Origin: Flavobacteriaceae bacterium
Lineage (GTDB): Bacteria; Bacteroidota; Bacteroidia; Flavobacteriales; Flavobacteriaceae
Direction of reading: 5' to 3'
NCBI GenBank assembly: GCA_002698745.1
Contig: PAAD01000010.1
Coordinates: 1 to 59,886, forward strand
Length of the DNA stretch: 59,886 bases
Shown here: positions 9,814-19,405 of the stretch, piece after piece
Position numbering within the stretch: position 1 is the stretch's first letter
Layout: each line of letters starts with the position of its first letter
Program-made: the position numbers and the translations under genes
Notes under the pieces: model-generated
What the model was told of the DNA's origin: nothing
Seen by the model: the letters and a program-made list of their open reading frames with translations, nothing else
Databases searched by the model: none

Positions 9814-11189
9814 TATGTTTGACTTACATCTACAATTTTTCCAGCTACTGCTGCCGCTGCTGCGGTAACAGGACTAGCCAATAAAGTTCGTGCACCCTGC
9901 CCTTGACGCCCTTCAAAGTTTCTGTTTGAGGTAGAAACGCAGTATGCACCAGCAGGAATTTTATCGTCATTCATTGCCAAACAAGCTGAACAGCCAGGTT
10001 GACGAAGCTTAAATCCAGCAGATTCAAATATTTTATCAAGACCTTCTGCTACAATCTGTTTTGCTACTTGTTGCGATCCAGGAACGATCAAAGCAGAAAC
10101 GTCAGGTGATTTTTGCTTTCCTTTGATATGCGCTGCAGCAGCTCTAAAGTCTTCAATTCTCGAATTGGTACAACTTCCAATAAATACATGACTAATGGGC
10201 ATATCGAGCAAATAGGTATCCGCTTCAAGCCCCATATATTCTAGTGATTTCACAAAACTAACATCGTTAGAAGAAGGAATTTTATCTACTATTTTTATAC
10301 CCATCCCAGGATTTGTACCATACGTGATCATGGGGCCTATATCAGCTGCATCAAAATTGTACTCTGCATCAAAAGAAGCACCTTCGTCAGTTGGTAAGGT
10401 TTTCCAATGCGTTATTTTTGCTTTTAGCGCTTTTCCTTTAGGCGCAAATTCACGTCCGCTTACATAGTCAAAAGTAGTTTGGTCTGGTGCAATCATGCCA
10501 CCTCGTGCGCCCATTTCAATGCTCATGTTACAGACCGTCATGCGCCCCTCCATGCTCATTTCTTCAAAAATATTTCCTGAAAACTCTACAAAGTATCCAG
10601 TACCAGCATCTGTTCCCAATTTGGCGATGACATAAAGCACTACATCTTTGGGTTCAACAGCTGGGTGTAGTTTACCTGAAACAACAATACGCATACTTTT
10701 AGGTTTGTCAACCAGTATACATTGACTCGCAAATACTTGCGCTACCTGGCTTGTTCCAATGCCAAAGGCAATGGCGCCAAAGGCGCCGTGTGTTGAGGAG
10801 TGACTGTCGCCACAAACCATGGTCATTCCTGGTTGGGTAACACCTAATTCCGGGCCTATAACATGAACAATTCCTTGAAAGGGATGTCCTAACCCAAACA
10901 GTTCAACACCGTATTCCTCACAGTTTTTGCTAAGCTGATTTACTTGCTTACGGGACAGTGCATCTTGGATGGGTAAATGTTGGTTTTCTGTGGGAACATT
11001 GTGATCGGCAGTGGCCACAACTTGTTGGGGCCTAAAGATCGAAATGCCTTTATCTTTTAGCATATTAAAAGCCTGTGGGCTAGTGACTTCGTGAATAAGG
11101 TGTTTGTCAATGTATAAAATGTCTGGACCATGCTTTACAGATGATATAACGTGAGTGTCCCAAACTTTATCAAAAAGTGTTTTTTTCAT
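9813..11189 (-). CDS. leuC: 3-isopropylmalate dehydratase large subunit
   Basis: A 458-residue aconitase-family enzyme carrying a [4Fe-4S] cluster. The three cluster cysteines are visible: one in [12 protein letters not shown] and two in GCSACLAMN. The substrate-binding segments DGHxx-like [18 protein letters not shown] and the start [11 protein letters not shown] are typical. It acts with LeuD in the second step of leucine synthesis in the cytosol. It starts with ATG 4 nt after the leuA stop, so leuA-leuC-leuD-leuB form one operon. The oxygen-sensitive cluster is the usual weak point of the pathway. Confidence 0.97.
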   Translation of the reverse strand: MKKTLFDKVWDTHVISSVKHGPDILYIDKHLIHEVTSPQAFNMLKDKGISIFRPQQVVATADHNVPTENQHLPIQDALSRKQVNQLSKNCEEYGVELFGLGHPFQGIVHVIGPELGVTQPGMTMVCGDSHSSTHGAFGAIAFGIGTSQVAQVFASQCILVDKPKSMRIVVSGKLHPAVEPKDVVLYVIAKLGTDAGTGYFVEFSGNIFEEMSMEGRMTVCNMSIEMGARGGMIAPDQTTFDYVSGREFAPKGKALKAKITHWKTLPTDEGASFDAEYNFDAADIGPMITYGTNPGMGIKIVDKIPSSNDVSFVKSLEYMGLEADTYLLDMPISHVFIGSCTNSRIEDFRAAAAHIKGKQKSPDVSALIVPGSQQVAKQIVAEGLDKIFESAGFKLRQPGCSACLAMNDDKIPAGAYCVSTSNRNFEGRQGQGARTLLASPVTAAAAAVAGKIVDVSQT

Positions 11190-11193
11190 AGAG

Positions 11194-12354
11194 TTATAAA
11201 CTTATTCCAGCGGTTTTTACTATTTCATTGATGTCGTTGTCGTTTATTTCTTTTTTCTCGTCTGCAAAGGTCAAAAACGCTGCATATGCAAGGTCTAATT
11301 CGTCTTTTGTGAGTTCAATGCCAATGTTTTTAGCTCGGTAGGCGAGTGCTGCACGGCCACTTCTTGCTGTCAAAACAATAGAAGAAGTATTTACACCTAC
11401 ATCATTTGGATTGATGATTTCATAAGTTTCTCTATTTTTTATCACACCGTCTTGGTGAATACCGGAACTATGCGCAAAGGCATTGGCACCAACAATAGCT
11501 TTGTTGGGCTGCACAATCATTCCCATGGCATCAGAAACCATTTGACTGGTTTCAGATAGCATTTTGGTTTGAATATTGGTATCAAGACCCAAATTGGGGT
11601 GCTGACGCATAATCATCACAACCTCTTCCAAAGAAGTATTACCTGCGCGTTCCCCTATACCATTAATGGTACACTCAATTTGTCTTGCTCCGTTAATGAC
11701 ACCTGTAATGGAGTTGGCTGTTGCAAGCCCAAGGTCGTTGTGGCAGTGACACGAAAGAATTGCTTTGTGTATGGATGGTACGTGTTCCATCAAGTATTTT
11801 ATTTTTGCACCGTATTCTTCAGGTAAGCAATACCCCGTTGTATCTGGTATATTTAATACTGTGGCACCTGCCTTAATCATGGCTTCACAAACTTGTGCTA
11901 GAAAAGCATTATCTGTTCTTCCTGCGTCCTCTGAATAGAACTCAATATCTTCAACGTATTTTTTAGCGTACTTCACAGCTGCTATACCACGCTCTATAAT
12001 CTTTTCACGTGTAGAACGAAACTTGTGTTGTATGTGTGAGTCAGAAGTACCAATTCCTGTATGTATGCGAGGACGTTTGGCAGGCTTTAACGCTTCTACT
12101 GCCACGTCAATATCTTTCTGAACAGCTCTGGTGAGTCCGCAAACTATGGCATTTTTTACCGTTTTGGCAACGTCACTAACGGCTTCAAAATCTCCTGGAG
12201 AAGAAATGGGAAATCCCGCCTCTATGATATCGACACCAAGATCATCAAGTCGTTTGGCCAACACGAGCTTCTCTGCTTTGTTAAGCTTACAGCCTGGAAC
12301 TTGCTCTCCATCTCGTAATGTAGTGTCAAAAATTTGTACATAATCTTGTTCCAT
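11194..12354 (-). CDS. leuA: 2-isopropylmalate synthase (short form, no regulatory domain)
   Basis: About 386 residues when started at the ATG at 12354. The ORF track begins at a TTG at 12375, but that codon overlaps the predicted -7 box, so it is likely not translated. The enzyme condenses 2-oxoisovalerate with acetyl-CoA. The HMGL-like TIM barrel is complete: [12 protein letters not shown] near the N-terminus, the metal ligand HCHNDLGLA, and [16 protein letters not shown]. The C-terminus ends after the helical subdomain; the roughly 130-residue allosteric leucine-binding domain of long LeuA is missing. Related enzymes (citramalate or homocitrate synthase) are possible in principle, but the leuCDB context favours LeuA. 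Confidence 0.93.
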   Translation of the reverse strand: MEQDYVQIFDTTLRDGEQVPGCKLNKAEKLVLAKRLDDLGVDIIEAGFPISSPGDFEAVSDVAKTVKNAIVCGLTRAVQKDIDVAVEALKPAKRPRIHTGIGTSDSHIQHKFRSTREKIIERGIAAVKYAKKYVEDIEFYSEDAGRTDNAFLAQVCEAMIKAGATVLNIPDTTGYCLPEEYGAKIKYLMEHVPSIHKAILSCHCHNDLGLATANSITGVINGARQIECTINGIGERAGNTSLEEVVMIMRQHPNLGLDTNIQTKMLSETSQMVSDAMGMIVQPNKAIVGANAFAHSSGIHQDGVIKNRETYEIINPNDVGVNTSSIVLTARSGRAALAYRAKNIGIELTKDELDLAYAAFLTFADEKKEINDNDINEIVKTAGISL

Positions 12355-12372
12355 GCAAAAAGGCGTTAAAGA

Positions 12373-12400
12373 CAAAAGTAACCAATTTTAACAATTACAA
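12373..12400 (-). promoter_or_regulatory. Promoter of the leu operon (TTG-N17-TACTTTTG, minus strand)
   Basis: On the minus strand TTG (12400-12398), 17 nt, then TACTTTTG (12380-12373). Start of transcription near 12366 leaves about 12 nt before the leuA ATG, too short for a leader-peptide attenuator. A hairpin-like repeat GTGGG...CCCAC at 12448-12469 lies further upstream and may end transcription from the panB-rluA unit. Confidence 0.55.
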
Positions 12401-12566
12401 AAGCAGAAATTAAACACTTCCTTGAATTTATTTGTAACCTGGCTTTCGTGGGTAAATGCATGTTCCCACCTTGCATTGAGGATGACATAATCTTCACTAT
12501 ATTTTAATCATGTAATACTTATTTCCAATTAGTTATGTTGCGGGGTGCATTCTTTTTATTTTAAAA

Positions 12567-13241
12567 TCAATCCACTACCGCATTCCACAAAGCATCCTTT
12601 GGAGGAGGAGCTGTAAAGCTTATCAGCTCTTTTGTGGTTGGATGCATAATGGCCAGTTTTCTGGCGTGCAAATGAATACTACTGTCTTTATTTGGGCGTT
12701 TTGCTCCGTATTTCAAATCACCTTTTATGGTAATTCCTTCCCTGCAAAGTTGTGCCCTTATCTGATGGTGTCTACCTGTAAGAAGTTCAATTTCTAATAG
12801 AGTGTAGCGTTCCAACTCCAATTTTACATAATAAATCAATTCGCTGAACTTGCTGTTAGGTACTTTTTTACGGTGAGCATAGGATTTGTTTTGGGATTGA
12901 TTTCTAACTAGGAAATGCGATAATTTTGTTGGTGTATTAGTAACAACTCCACTTATAATTGCCCAATATATTTTAGAGGTAGTTTTTTGGATAAATTGTT
13001 TGTTGAGTCTGCTTAGGGCCTTTGAAGTTTTAGCCAAAACCATAACTCCGCTAGTGGGTCTGTCAAGCCTATGTACCAAGCCTAAATAAACCTTACCCGG
13101 TTTTTTATCCCTAGTTTTAATTGTGTTTTTTAATATTTCTAGAACAGACAAGTCTTTGGTATTGTCTCCTTGTGCCAACATGCCTGCAGGTTTGTTGATG
13201 ACCAGTAAATGATTATCTTCAAAAAGTATTTGTGGCTGCAA
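12567..13241 (-). CDS. RluA-family RNA pseudouridine synthase
   Basis: A 224-residue enzyme that converts specific uridines in rRNA or tRNA to pseudouridine. The catalytic motif HRLDRPTSGVMV (Asp) is present, preceded by the family start LFEDNHLLVINKPAGM; the Arg-rich TGRHHQIRAQL and KYG segment follow. There is no S4 domain, so it belongs to the short single-domain RluA type. The only possible start is TTG at 13241, immediately after the panB TAG stop and in the same frame. It is therefore the second gene of a panB-rluA unit. The exact target nucleotide cannot be told. Confidence 0.93.
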   Translation of the reverse strand: MQPQILFEDNHLLVINKPAGMLAQGDNTKDLSVLEILKNTIKTRDKKPGKVYLGLVHRLDRPTSGVMVLAKTSKALSRLNKQFIQKTTSKIYWAIISGVVTNTPTKLSHFLVRNQSQNKSYAHRKKVPNSKFSELIYYVKLELERYTLLEIELLTGRHHQIRAQLCREGITIKGDLKYGAKRPNKDSSIHLHARKLAIMHPTTKELISFTAPPPKDALWNAVVD

Positions 13242-14060
13242 CTAGTATTGTTCGTCTTTATTTGGAAAATCTCTTGATTTTATGTCTTTTACATACTGTT
13301 TTATGGCAGTCGTCATTTGGTTATACAAGTCCATATAGCGTCGTAAAAAACGGGGGCTAAATTCGGTTGTTAGCCCTAGCATATCGTGCAAGACTAATAC
13401 TTGTCCGTCTACACCTCCACCTGCGCCAATACCAATTATAGGTATTTTTACAGCTCCGGCTATTTTTTTAGCAAGCGCTGCGGGTATTTTTTCAAGTACC
13501 AATGCAAAACAGCCCAGTTGTTCAAGAATTTTGGCATCTTCTAATATTTTTTTTGCTTCAGCTTCTTCTCTTGCTCTAACCGTGTATGTACCAAATTTAT
13601 AAATGGATTGAGGTGTGAGACCTAAGTGTCCCATCACTGGGATTCCTGCATTAAGGATTCGTATGATAGAATCCTTAATTTCTGCGCCTCCCTCAATTTT
13701 AACAGCGTGCGCACCGGCTTCCTTCATAATCCGTATAGAAGAACGCAAGGCCTCTTTTGGATCTGATTGGTAACTACCAAAAGGTAAATCAACTACAACC
13801 AGCGCACGTTTTACGGCATTGACAACAGCACTTGCATGATAAATCATCTGGTCCAAGGTTATGGGTAACGTAGTTTCGTGACCTGACATAACATTTGATG
13901 CAGAGTCTCCTACCAAAATCACATCAATATTAGCTGCATCAACAGCTTTGGCCATAGAGTAGTCATATGCTGTTAGCATAGATATCTTGTTTCCCGACGC
14001 TTTCATTTCAATAAGTGCATTTGTCGTTATGCGCTTATATACTTTTTCAGATGTAGCCAT
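13242..14060 (-). CDS. panB: 3-methyl-2-oxobutanoate hydroxymethyltransferase
   Basis: A 272-residue TIM-barrel enzyme that transfers a hydroxymethyl group from methylene-tetrahydrofolate to 2-oxoisovalerate, the first committed step to pantoate and coenzyme A. The signatures [30 protein letters not shown] and the substrate loop MGHLGLTPQ are intact, as is the catalytic Glu region ALVLEKIP. It uses the same precursor as LeuA. It diverges from dnaK and has a TATTTTTG box (14079-14072, minus strand) just upstream. Its TAG stop is followed directly and in frame by the TTG start of the pseudouridine synthase. Confidence 0.96.
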   Translation of the reverse strand: MATSEKVYKRITTNALIEMKASGNKISMLTAYDYSMAKAVDAANIDVILVGDSASNVMSGHETTLPITLDQMIYHASAVVNAVKRALVVVDLPFGSYQSDPKEALRSSIRIMKEAGAHAVKIEGGAEIKDSIIRILNAGIPVMGHLGLTPQSIYKFGTYTVRAREEAEAKKILEDAKILEQLGCFALVLEKIPAALAKKIAGAVKIPIIGIGAGGGVDGQVLVLHDMLGLTTEFSPRFLRRYMDLYNQMTTAIKQYVKDIKSRDFPNKDEQY

Positions 14061-14071
14061 AAAAATTTTTT

Positions 14072-14079
14072 CAAAAATA
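14072..14079 (-). promoter_or_regulatory. Candidate -7 box (TATTTTTG) for panB
   Basis: Perfect TAnnTTTG on the minus strand 12 nt before the panB ATG. No well-spaced TTG is seen. Confidence 0.4.
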
Positions 14080-14105
14080 CATTATTGATATCAAATTTCC
14101 TTACA

Positions 14106-14122
14106 CATGACACCCTGTCATG
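14106..14122. promoter_or_regulatory. 17-bp perfect dyad upstream of dnaK (CATGACA-CCC-TGTCATG)
   Basis: Seven-base arms around a CCC spacer, ending nine bases before the sigma-54-like element of dnaK. Size, symmetry and position suit a dimeric regulator or activator site. It differs from the CIRCE element (TTAGCACTC-N9-GAGTGCTAA), which is not present. Confidence 0.5.
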
Positions 14123-14131
14123 AATTTGTTA

Positions 14132-14147
14132 TGGCACAAAGATTGAA
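14132..14147 (+). promoter_or_regulatory. Sigma-54-like promoter element of dnaK (TGGCAC-N5-TTGAA)
   Basis: TGGCAC-N5-TTGAA, ending 23 nt before the dnaK ATG, a suitable distance for a promoter. It has the same form as the element upstream of lon. No TAnnTTTG box is seen for dnaK. RpoN dependence is inferred only. Confidence 0.45.
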
Positions 14148-14170
14148 TTAGATCTTAAAAATATATTTAA

Positions 14171-16072
14171 ATGAGTAAAATTATAGGTATTGATTTAGGA
14201 ACAACAAATTCATGTGTTTCTGTGATGGAGGGTAACGAGCCTGTTGTTATTCCAAATGCTGAAGGAAAGCGAACAACCCCCTCAGTTATTGCTTTTGTTG
14301 AAGGTGGTGAGATTAAAGTAGGAGACCCTGCAAAAAGACAAGCTGTTACCAACCCCACAAAAACGATATCATCTATAAAACGTTTTATGGGTAACAAGTT
14401 CTCAGAATCTAAAAATGATGTCGAACGTGTACCCTATAAAGTAGTGAAAGGTGATAATAACACCCCACGTGTTGATATTGATGGTCGTTTGTATACCCCT
14501 CAGGAACTTTCAGCAATGGTGCTTCAAAAAATGAAAAAAACAGCTGAAGACTACCTTGGACAAAGTGTAACAGAAGCTGTAATTACTGTTCCTGCATACT
14601 TTAACGACGCACAACGCCAAGCGACAAAAGAAGCAGGCGAGATTTCAGGACTTAAAGTACAACGTATCATCAATGAACCAACTGCTGCAGCACTTGCCTA
14701 TGGTTTGGATAAGAGTGGTTCTGATAGAAAAATTGCAGTTTATGATCTTGGAGGTGGAACATTTGACATATCTATACTTGAATTAGGCGATGGCGTATTT
14801 GAAGTGTTGTCAACCAATGGTGATACTCACCTTGGTGGTGATGATTTTGATGACGTGATCATTCACTGGTTGGCCTATGAATTTGAGGAAAACGAAGACA
14901 TTAACTTACGTAAAGACCCAATGGCACTACAGCGTTTGAAAGAAGCTGCTGAAAAAGCCAAAATTGAATTGTCATCTTCTGCACAAACAGAAATTAACTT
15001 GCCTTATATTACAGCTACGGCATCTGGGCCTAAGCACTTGGTAAAAACACTAACTCGTGCTAAGTTTGAGCAACTTGCTGATGAGTTGGTTAAGCGTTCT
15101 ATGAATCCTGTTAAAAGCGCTTTGGATGATGCTGGCCTATCTACAGGTGACATTGATGAAGTTATTTTGGTAGGTGGTTCTACGCGTATCCCTGTTATTC
15201 AAGACGAAGTTGAGAAATTCTTTGGCAAAAAGCCCTCAAAAGGTGTAAATCCTGATGAGGTAGTTGCCGTTGGTGCTGCTATACAAGGTGGTGTTTTAAC
15301 TGGTGATGTTAAAGATGTTTTACTATTAGACGTAACGCCACTATCGTTAGGTATTGAAACCATGGGTGGTGTGATGACCAAGCTTATTGAGTCAAATACA
15401 ACTATACCTTCAAAGAAATCACAAGTATTCTCCACAGCTGCTGACAACCAGCCTTCCGTTGAAATTCACGTTCTGCAAGGGGAGCGTTCTATGGCAGCTG
15501 ACAACAATACCATTGGTCGCTTCCACTTAGACGGCATTCCTCCTGCTCAAAGAGGAGTTCCACAAATTGAAGTTACTTTTGATATTGACGCCAACGGACT
15601 GATTCAGGTTACGGCCTTAGACAAGGCTACCAACAAATCTCAAGACATTCGTATTGAAGCCTCCTCAGGACTTACTGAAGAAGAAATTGAGCGTATGCGA
15701 AAAGAAGCGGAAGCTAATGCAGACGCCGACAAAAAGGCTAAGGAAGAAGTTGACGTGCTAAACAATGCCGATCAAATGATTTTCCAAACGGAAAAGCAAC
15801 TAAAAGAATTTGAAGACAAGCTTTCTGACGAGAAAAAAGCGCCTATTGAAACTGCGCTTGAAGCTTTAAAAAAGGCTTATGAGTCCAAAGATATGGAGTC
15901 CATCAAACCAGCACTTGACAATATAAACGAAGCATGGAAACAGGCTTCTGAAGAAATGTATAAAGCGCAGCAGGAAGCTGGCGCCACCGAAGCCCCTCCA
16001 ACTGATGGAGCTGATGCATCCTCACCATCTGATGATGATGTTGAAGATGTTGATTTTGAAGAAGTGAAATAA
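14171..16072 (+). CDS. dnaK: Molecular chaperone DnaK (Hsp70)
   Basis: A 633-residue cytosolic Hsp70 that binds exposed hydrophobic peptides in an ATP-driven cycle with DnaJ and GrpE. The nucleotide-binding domain shows [28 protein letters not shown] and [11 protein letters not shown]; the linker [13 protein letters not shown] is intact, then the substrate-binding domain and helical lid, ending in an acidic tail EDVDFEEVK-like typical of the C-terminus. dnaJ and grpE are not adjacent. Upstream lie a 17-bp dyad and a sigma-54-like promoter; a strong hairpin terminator follows the stop. Normal length. Confidence 0.98.
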   Translation: MSKIIGIDLGTTNSCVSVMEGNEPVVIPNAEGKRTTPSVIAFVEGGEIKVGDPAKRQAVTNPTKTISSIKRFMGNKFSESKNDVERVPYKVVKGDNNTPRVDIDGRLYTPQELSAMVLQKMKKTAEDYLGQSVTEAVITVPAYFNDAQRQATKEAGEISGLKVQRIINEPTAAALAYGLDKSGSDRKIAVYDLGGGTFDISILELGDGVFEVLSTNGDTHLGGDDFDDVIIHWLAYEFEENEDINLRKDPMALQRLKEAAEKAKIELSSSAQTEINLPYITATASGPKHLVKTLTRAKFEQLADELVKRSMNPVKSALDDAGLSTGDIDEVILVGGSTRIPVIQDEVEKFFGKKPSKGVNPDEVVAVGAAIQGGVLTGDVKDVLLLDVTPLSLGIETMGGVMTKLIESNTTIPSKKSQVFSTAADNQPSVEIHVLQGERSMAADNNTIGRFHLDGIPPAQRGVPQIEVTFDIDANGLIQVTALDKATNKSQDIRIEASSGLTEEEIERMRKEAEANADADKKAKEEVDVLNNADQMIFQTEKQLKEFEDKLSDEKKAPIETALEALKKAYESKDMESIKPALDNINEAWKQASEEMYKAQQEAGATEAPPTDGADASSPSDDDVEDVDFEEVK

Positions 16073-16080
16073 TTAAGTCT

Positions 16081-16110
16081 GCGCCCCTTAGATAGGGGCG
16101 CTTATTTTTT
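16081..16110 (+). terminator. Intrinsic terminator after dnaK
   Basis: GCGCCCCT-TAGAT-AGGGGCGC (8-bp GC-rich stem, 5-nt loop) followed after CTTA by six T. The T-run ends at 16110 and the next gene starts at 16111, so that gene is transcribed only by read-through or from a promoter hidden inside this region. Confidence 0.9.
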
Positions 16111-16530
16111 ATGAAACAAGAATTAATCTTAGCGAAAATACAAGAACGTTGTGCAAATACGTTTGTCGATACCCTTGATATTAAATTTATAGAAGTAGGG
16201 GAAGATTATCTTGTTGCCAAAATGCCCGTCACCCCTGCAGTATTGCAGCTAGATGGAGTGTTACACGGTGGTGCTACGGCTGGTTTGGCCGAAACTGTTG
16301 GTAGTGCGGCCTGTGCTATATTTCGCGGTGCTGATGATATCATGATTCGTGGTATCGAAGTCTCTGCCAATCACGTGCGGGGTGTTCGTTCAGGAAATGT
16401 TTATGCCAAAGCAGTTGCTACGCACATGGGTAAGACCATGCAGCTATGGCAGATTTCCATTACTGACCGCGATGACAACCTGGTATCTTCTTGTAAGCTA
16501 ACCACTCTTTCACTTAGCAGAAAAAAATAG
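16111..16530 (+). CDS. PaaI/MenI-like hotdog-fold thioesterase
   Basis: A 139-residue cytosolic hotdog protein, probably an acyl-CoA thioesterase. The motif LHGGATAGLAETVGS, with the catalytic acidic residue on the long helix, and the later RSGNVYAKAVATHMGKTMQ are typical of the PaaI/YbgC-like and DHNA-CoA hydrolase (MenI) branch. No menaquinone or phenylacetate genes are nearby, so the substrate is open. The ATG directly abuts the T-run of the dnaK terminator, leaving no space for an ordinary leader. It lies 31 nt before the CPBP protease gene. Confidence 0.85.
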   Translation: MKQELILAKIQERCANTFVDTLDIKFIEVGEDYLVAKMPVTPAVLQLDGVLHGGATAGLAETVGSAACAIFRGADDIMIRGIEVSANHVRGVRSGNVYAKAVATHMGKTMQLWQISITDRDDNLVSSCKLTTLSLSRKK

Positions 16531-16561
16531 ATTTAATACCTTTAAAATTAAATTAAAGGAC

Positions 16562-17476
16562 ATGCATTTAGAGAAAATTAGAGAAAGTCAAGGTGGTCGT
16601 TTTGATTATTATGTAATTGGAACTTTCATTATCATATTAGCTTTTTTTGTTGCGCAAATTCCTCATACCTATGCCGTAATAAATGAAGTTGGTATTGATC
16701 AACTTGCTAAACTTGATGTTACTGGTGTGCTCCAAGCCCTACCGCCCAACACAACGATGATACTCATGCTTCTCCCTTTTGCAATTACAACCGCTTTGGT
16801 TTTGGTTTTAGTTCGAACAATCCATCATATATCTATTCGTAAATTCATAACATCACGTGCAAAAATTGATTGGAAACGTATTGGTTTTGCTTTTATGGGG
16901 ATTGTCATGTTGAATACTTTTTTTTTTATTGTTTCGTATTACGAAAACCCAACAAACTTTCAATGGAATTTTGAACCAAAAGCATTTGCCACTTTATTTT
17001 TGATTGCAATTGTTTTAGTGCCTTTGCAAACTAGTGCAGAAGAACTGTTTTTTCGTGGCTATTTGATGCAAGGGTTCGGACAAATATTTAAGCACCGTAT
17101 ATTTCCATTACTCATTACCTCATTATTGTTTGGATTTATGCATTTTGGAAATCCAGAAATTGACAAACTTGGCCCCCTATTAATGGTTTCCTATGTTTCC
17201 ATGGGTTTTTTCTTCGGTATTATAACGCTTATGGATGAAGGTCTTGAACTGGCTCTTGGATATCATGCGGGCAATAACCTTCTTATTTCCCTATTAGTTA
17301 CTTCTGACTGGACGGCTTTTCAAACCAATTCCCTGTTCTTGGATGTTTCTACGCCAAATGTTTATATACTTGCATTTATGCAATTGCCTATGTTAATTAT
17401 TTTGTTGGCTCTATTTAGTTGGAAGTATGGATGGAATCAATGGCGTCGTAGGCTGATTAGTAGCCCTAAAGCTTAA
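16562..17476 (+). CDS. CPBP-family intramembrane glutamic endopeptidase (CAAX-like)
   Basis: A 304-residue membrane protein with about seven to eight hydrophobic helices. The family motifs are present: EELFFRGYLMQ near residue 160 (paired Glu and Arg), FGFMHFGN near 190 with the first catalytic His, and HAGNN near 234 with the second. Bacterial members act in bacteriocin self-immunity, surface-protein or prenyl-protein processing, but for most the substrate is unknown. It follows the thioesterase by 31 nt and converges with the GNAT gene, overlapping its end by 11 nt. Function beyond family is not supported. Confidence 0.88.
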   Translation: MHLEKIRESQGGRFDYYVIGTFIIILAFFVAQIPHTYAVINEVGIDQLAKLDVTGVLQALPPNTTMILMLLPFAITTALVLVLVRTIHHISIRKFITSRAKIDWKRIGFAFMGIVMLNTFFFIVSYYENPTNFQWNFEPKAFATLFLIAIVLVPLQTSAEELFFRGYLMQGFGQIFKHRIFPLLITSLLFGFMHFGNPEIDKLGPLLMVSYVSMGFFFGIITLMDEGLELALGYHAGNNLLISLLVTSDWTAFQTNSLFLDVSTPNVYILAFMQLPMLIILLALFSWKYGWNQWRRRLISSPKA

Positions 17477-17918
17477 GTAACATTTTAATATTCCCACGTT
17501 CGTAGGGACTATTTGAAATTGGTACTTCCTTAAAACCAAACTTTCGATAGATGTAAATTGAATTTTCTAATTTTCTATTTGAATATAGTAGCATTTCTTT
17601 ATTTCCTAGGGCAGCTGATGTACTGATGGCATGTTTTATTAGTTGTTGACCATATCCATTTCCTTGGTGTTCGGCTGTTATTGCCATTTTCCCGATCTCA
17701 ACGCAACCATTTTTGGGAGCTAGAAGGGCATAAGTGCCAATAATCACTCCGTTAAGCTTACCAAAAAAAATGTGTCCCCCTTTATCTATTATTTCCTTTT
17801 CGCAGTTTTCTAGCAAGGCAGCGTCATAGGGCTCTACCACAAAATACTTATTCAACCATTCCTCATTGAGTTTTTTAAAAAAAGGGCGCAGCGTGGGGGA
17901 ATAGGGGCAAATTTTCAT
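17466..17918 (-). CDS. GNAT-family N-acetyltransferase
   Basis: About 150 residues forming a single GNAT fold that transfers acetyl from acetyl-CoA to an amine. The acetyl-CoA loop is seen as EHQGNGYGQQLIKHA (Q/R-x-x-G-x-G/A variant), and the C-terminal IYIYRKFGFKEVPI strand-helix-strand is typical. The ORF track starts at GTG 17927, overlapping the fumC stop; the ATG at 17918, just downstream of that stop, is equally possible and is chosen here. It is coupled to fumC in one (-) unit. Substrate unknown. Confidence 0.85.
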   Translation of the reverse strand: MKICPYSPTLRPFFKKLNEEWLNKYFVVEPYDAALLENCEKEIIDKGGHIFFGKLNGVIIGTYALLAPKNGCVEIGKMAITAEHQGNGYGQQLIKHAISTSAALGNKEMLLYSNRKLENSIYIYRKFGFKEVPISNSPYERGNIKMLLKL

Positions 17919-17919
17919 T

Positions 17920-19314
17920 TTAGTCACGGCCTATCATATTCTTTGGCTGAACCCACTTATCAAAATCTGTTTCAGTGAGATATCCAGTTTGTAATGCAGC
18001 TTCTTTAAGCGTAAGTTTGTTTTGATGCGCCAAGTTGGCAATTTCAGCAGCCTTGTAATATCCGATTTTGGGATTTAGTGCCGTTACCAGCATCAAGGAG
18101 TTTTTAAGTAATTTGTCAATTTTTTCTGTATTTGGGACTATTCCCTTTGCACAGTTTAGATTAAAGCTTTGACAGGCATCTCCAATCAGTTGTGCAGATT
18201 CTAATACATTTAGTGCCATTACAGGTTTATATACGTTTAGTTCAAAGTGACCTTGCGAACCTGCAAATGCTACAGTAGTGTCGTTACCCATAACCTGTGT
18301 GCAAACCATGGTGAGTGCTTCGCATTGCGTCGGGTTTACTTTTCCCGGCATGATGGAGCTCCCTGGTTCATTAGCTGGAATTATCAATTCGCCTATACCA
18401 GAGCGCGGGCCACTGGCCATCATGCGAATATCATTTCCAATTTTAAATAATGAAACGGCCAATTGACGAAGTGCGCCGTGTGTTTCAACAAGTGCATCGT
18501 GAGCGGCAATAGCTTCAAACTTATTTTCGGCAGACACAAAGGGAAGACCCGTGAACTTTGCAATATACCCAGAAACTTTTTTTGAATATCCCTTTGGTGT
18601 ATTGATACCAGTTCCGACAGCAGTGCCACCAAGTGCCAATTGTGATAAGTGTGGCAATGTGTTTTCTAATGCCTTAATTCCTTGGTTTAGTTGTGATACA
18701 TAGCCAGAAAACTCTTGTCCCAAACTCAAAGGAGTAGCATCCATAAAGTGGGTACGTCCAATCTTTATAACGTCATCAAATTCTGCTGCTTTTTTGGCAA
18801 GTGTGTCTCTTAATTGACAAATACCAGGGAGTGTTACCTCAAAAATCTTTTTATAAATTGCAATATGCATGCCAGTCGGGAAAGTATCGTTTGAAGATTG
18901 TGATTTATTCACATCGTCGTTTGGAAGTAGGGTAGGTTCACCTTCACCCAAAACACCTCCTTGGATTACATGTGCTCTATTGGCAATAACCTCATTAACA
19001 TTCATATTAGATTGGGTACCCGATCCTGTTTGCCAAGCTACTAACGGAAAATGTTCGTTGAGTTTTCCGGCTTCAATTTCATCACATACTTGCGCGATTA
19101 ACTCCCTTTTTTCAGTACTTAGAATACCTAGTTCTGCATTGGTATAAGCAGCTGCCTTTTTTAGAATAGCAAAGCCATATATGATATCTAAAGGCATAGA
19201 ACTGGGTTTTCCAATCTTAAAGTTATTCCTAGAGCGCTCCGTTTGTGCACCCCAGTATTTGTCGGCTGGCACTTTAACGCTTCCCATGGTGTCTTTTTCG
19301 TTCCTAAACTTCAT
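17920..19314 (-). CDS. fumC: Fumarate hydratase, class II
   Basis: A 464-residue iron-independent fumarase that interconverts fumarate and L-malate in the citric acid cycle. The superfamily signature [16 protein letters not shown] is intact, as are [19 protein letters not shown] near residue 96, the [16 protein letters not shown] segment and the catalytic His region [16 protein letters not shown]. As a tetrameric class II enzyme it needs no Fe-S cluster. A TATTTTTG box (19336-19329, minus strand) lies 15 nt upstream. It is divergent from a small membrane-protein gene and followed by a GNAT gene. Confidence 0.97.
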   Translation of the reverse strand: MKFRNEKDTMGSVKVPADKYWGAQTERSRNNFKIGKPSSMPLDIIYGFAILKKAAAYTNAELGILSTEKRELIAQVCDEIEAGKLNEHFPLVAWQTGSGTQSNMNVNEVIANRAHVIQGGVLGEGEPTLLPNDDVNKSQSSNDTFPTGMHIAIYKKIFEVTLPGICQLRDTLAKKAAEFDDVIKIGRTHFMDATPLSLGQEFSGYVSQLNQGIKALENTLPHLSQLALGGTAVGTGINTPKGYSKKVSGYIAKFTGLPFVSAENKFEAIAAHDALVETHGALRQLAVSLFKIGNDIRMMASGPRSGIGELIIPANEPGSSIMPGKVNPTQCEALTMVCTQVMGNDTTVAFAGSQGHFELNVYKPVMALNVLESAQLIGDACQSFNLNCAKGIVPNTEKIDKLLKNSLMLVTALNPKIGYYKAAEIANLAHQNKLTLKEAALQTGYLTETDFDKWVQPKNMIGRD

Positions 19315-19328
19315 GTGGATATTTTGTA

Positions 19329-19336
19329 CAAAAATA
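19329..19336 (-). promoter_or_regulatory. Candidate -7 box (TATTTTTG) for fumC
   Basis: Perfect TAnnTTTG on the minus strand, 14 nt upstream of the fumC ATG. It lies back to back with the promoter of the small (+) gene at 19406. Confidence 0.45.
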
Positions 19337-19359
19337 CAAAAGGATTAGCAATTTGATTG

Positions 19360-19390
19360 TTGCTCGTTATGCATGCAATATGTACATTTG
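19360..19390 (+). promoter_or_regulatory. Promoter of the 53-aa membrane protein gene (TTG-N20-TACATTTG)
   Basis: TTG at 19360-19362, 20 nt, TACATTTG at 19383-19390, then the ATG at 19406. Good spacing for a Bacteroidetes housekeeping promoter, which supports the small ORF as a real gene. Confidence 0.6.
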
Positions 19391-19405
19391 TAAAAACTTT
19401 AATTA

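Noticed and set aside
16905-16935. T9 run in the CPBP protease gene as another slippage site
   Set aside because: It encodes Phe codons in a membrane helix, where T-runs are expected in AT-rich DNA, and lies at no functional boundary.
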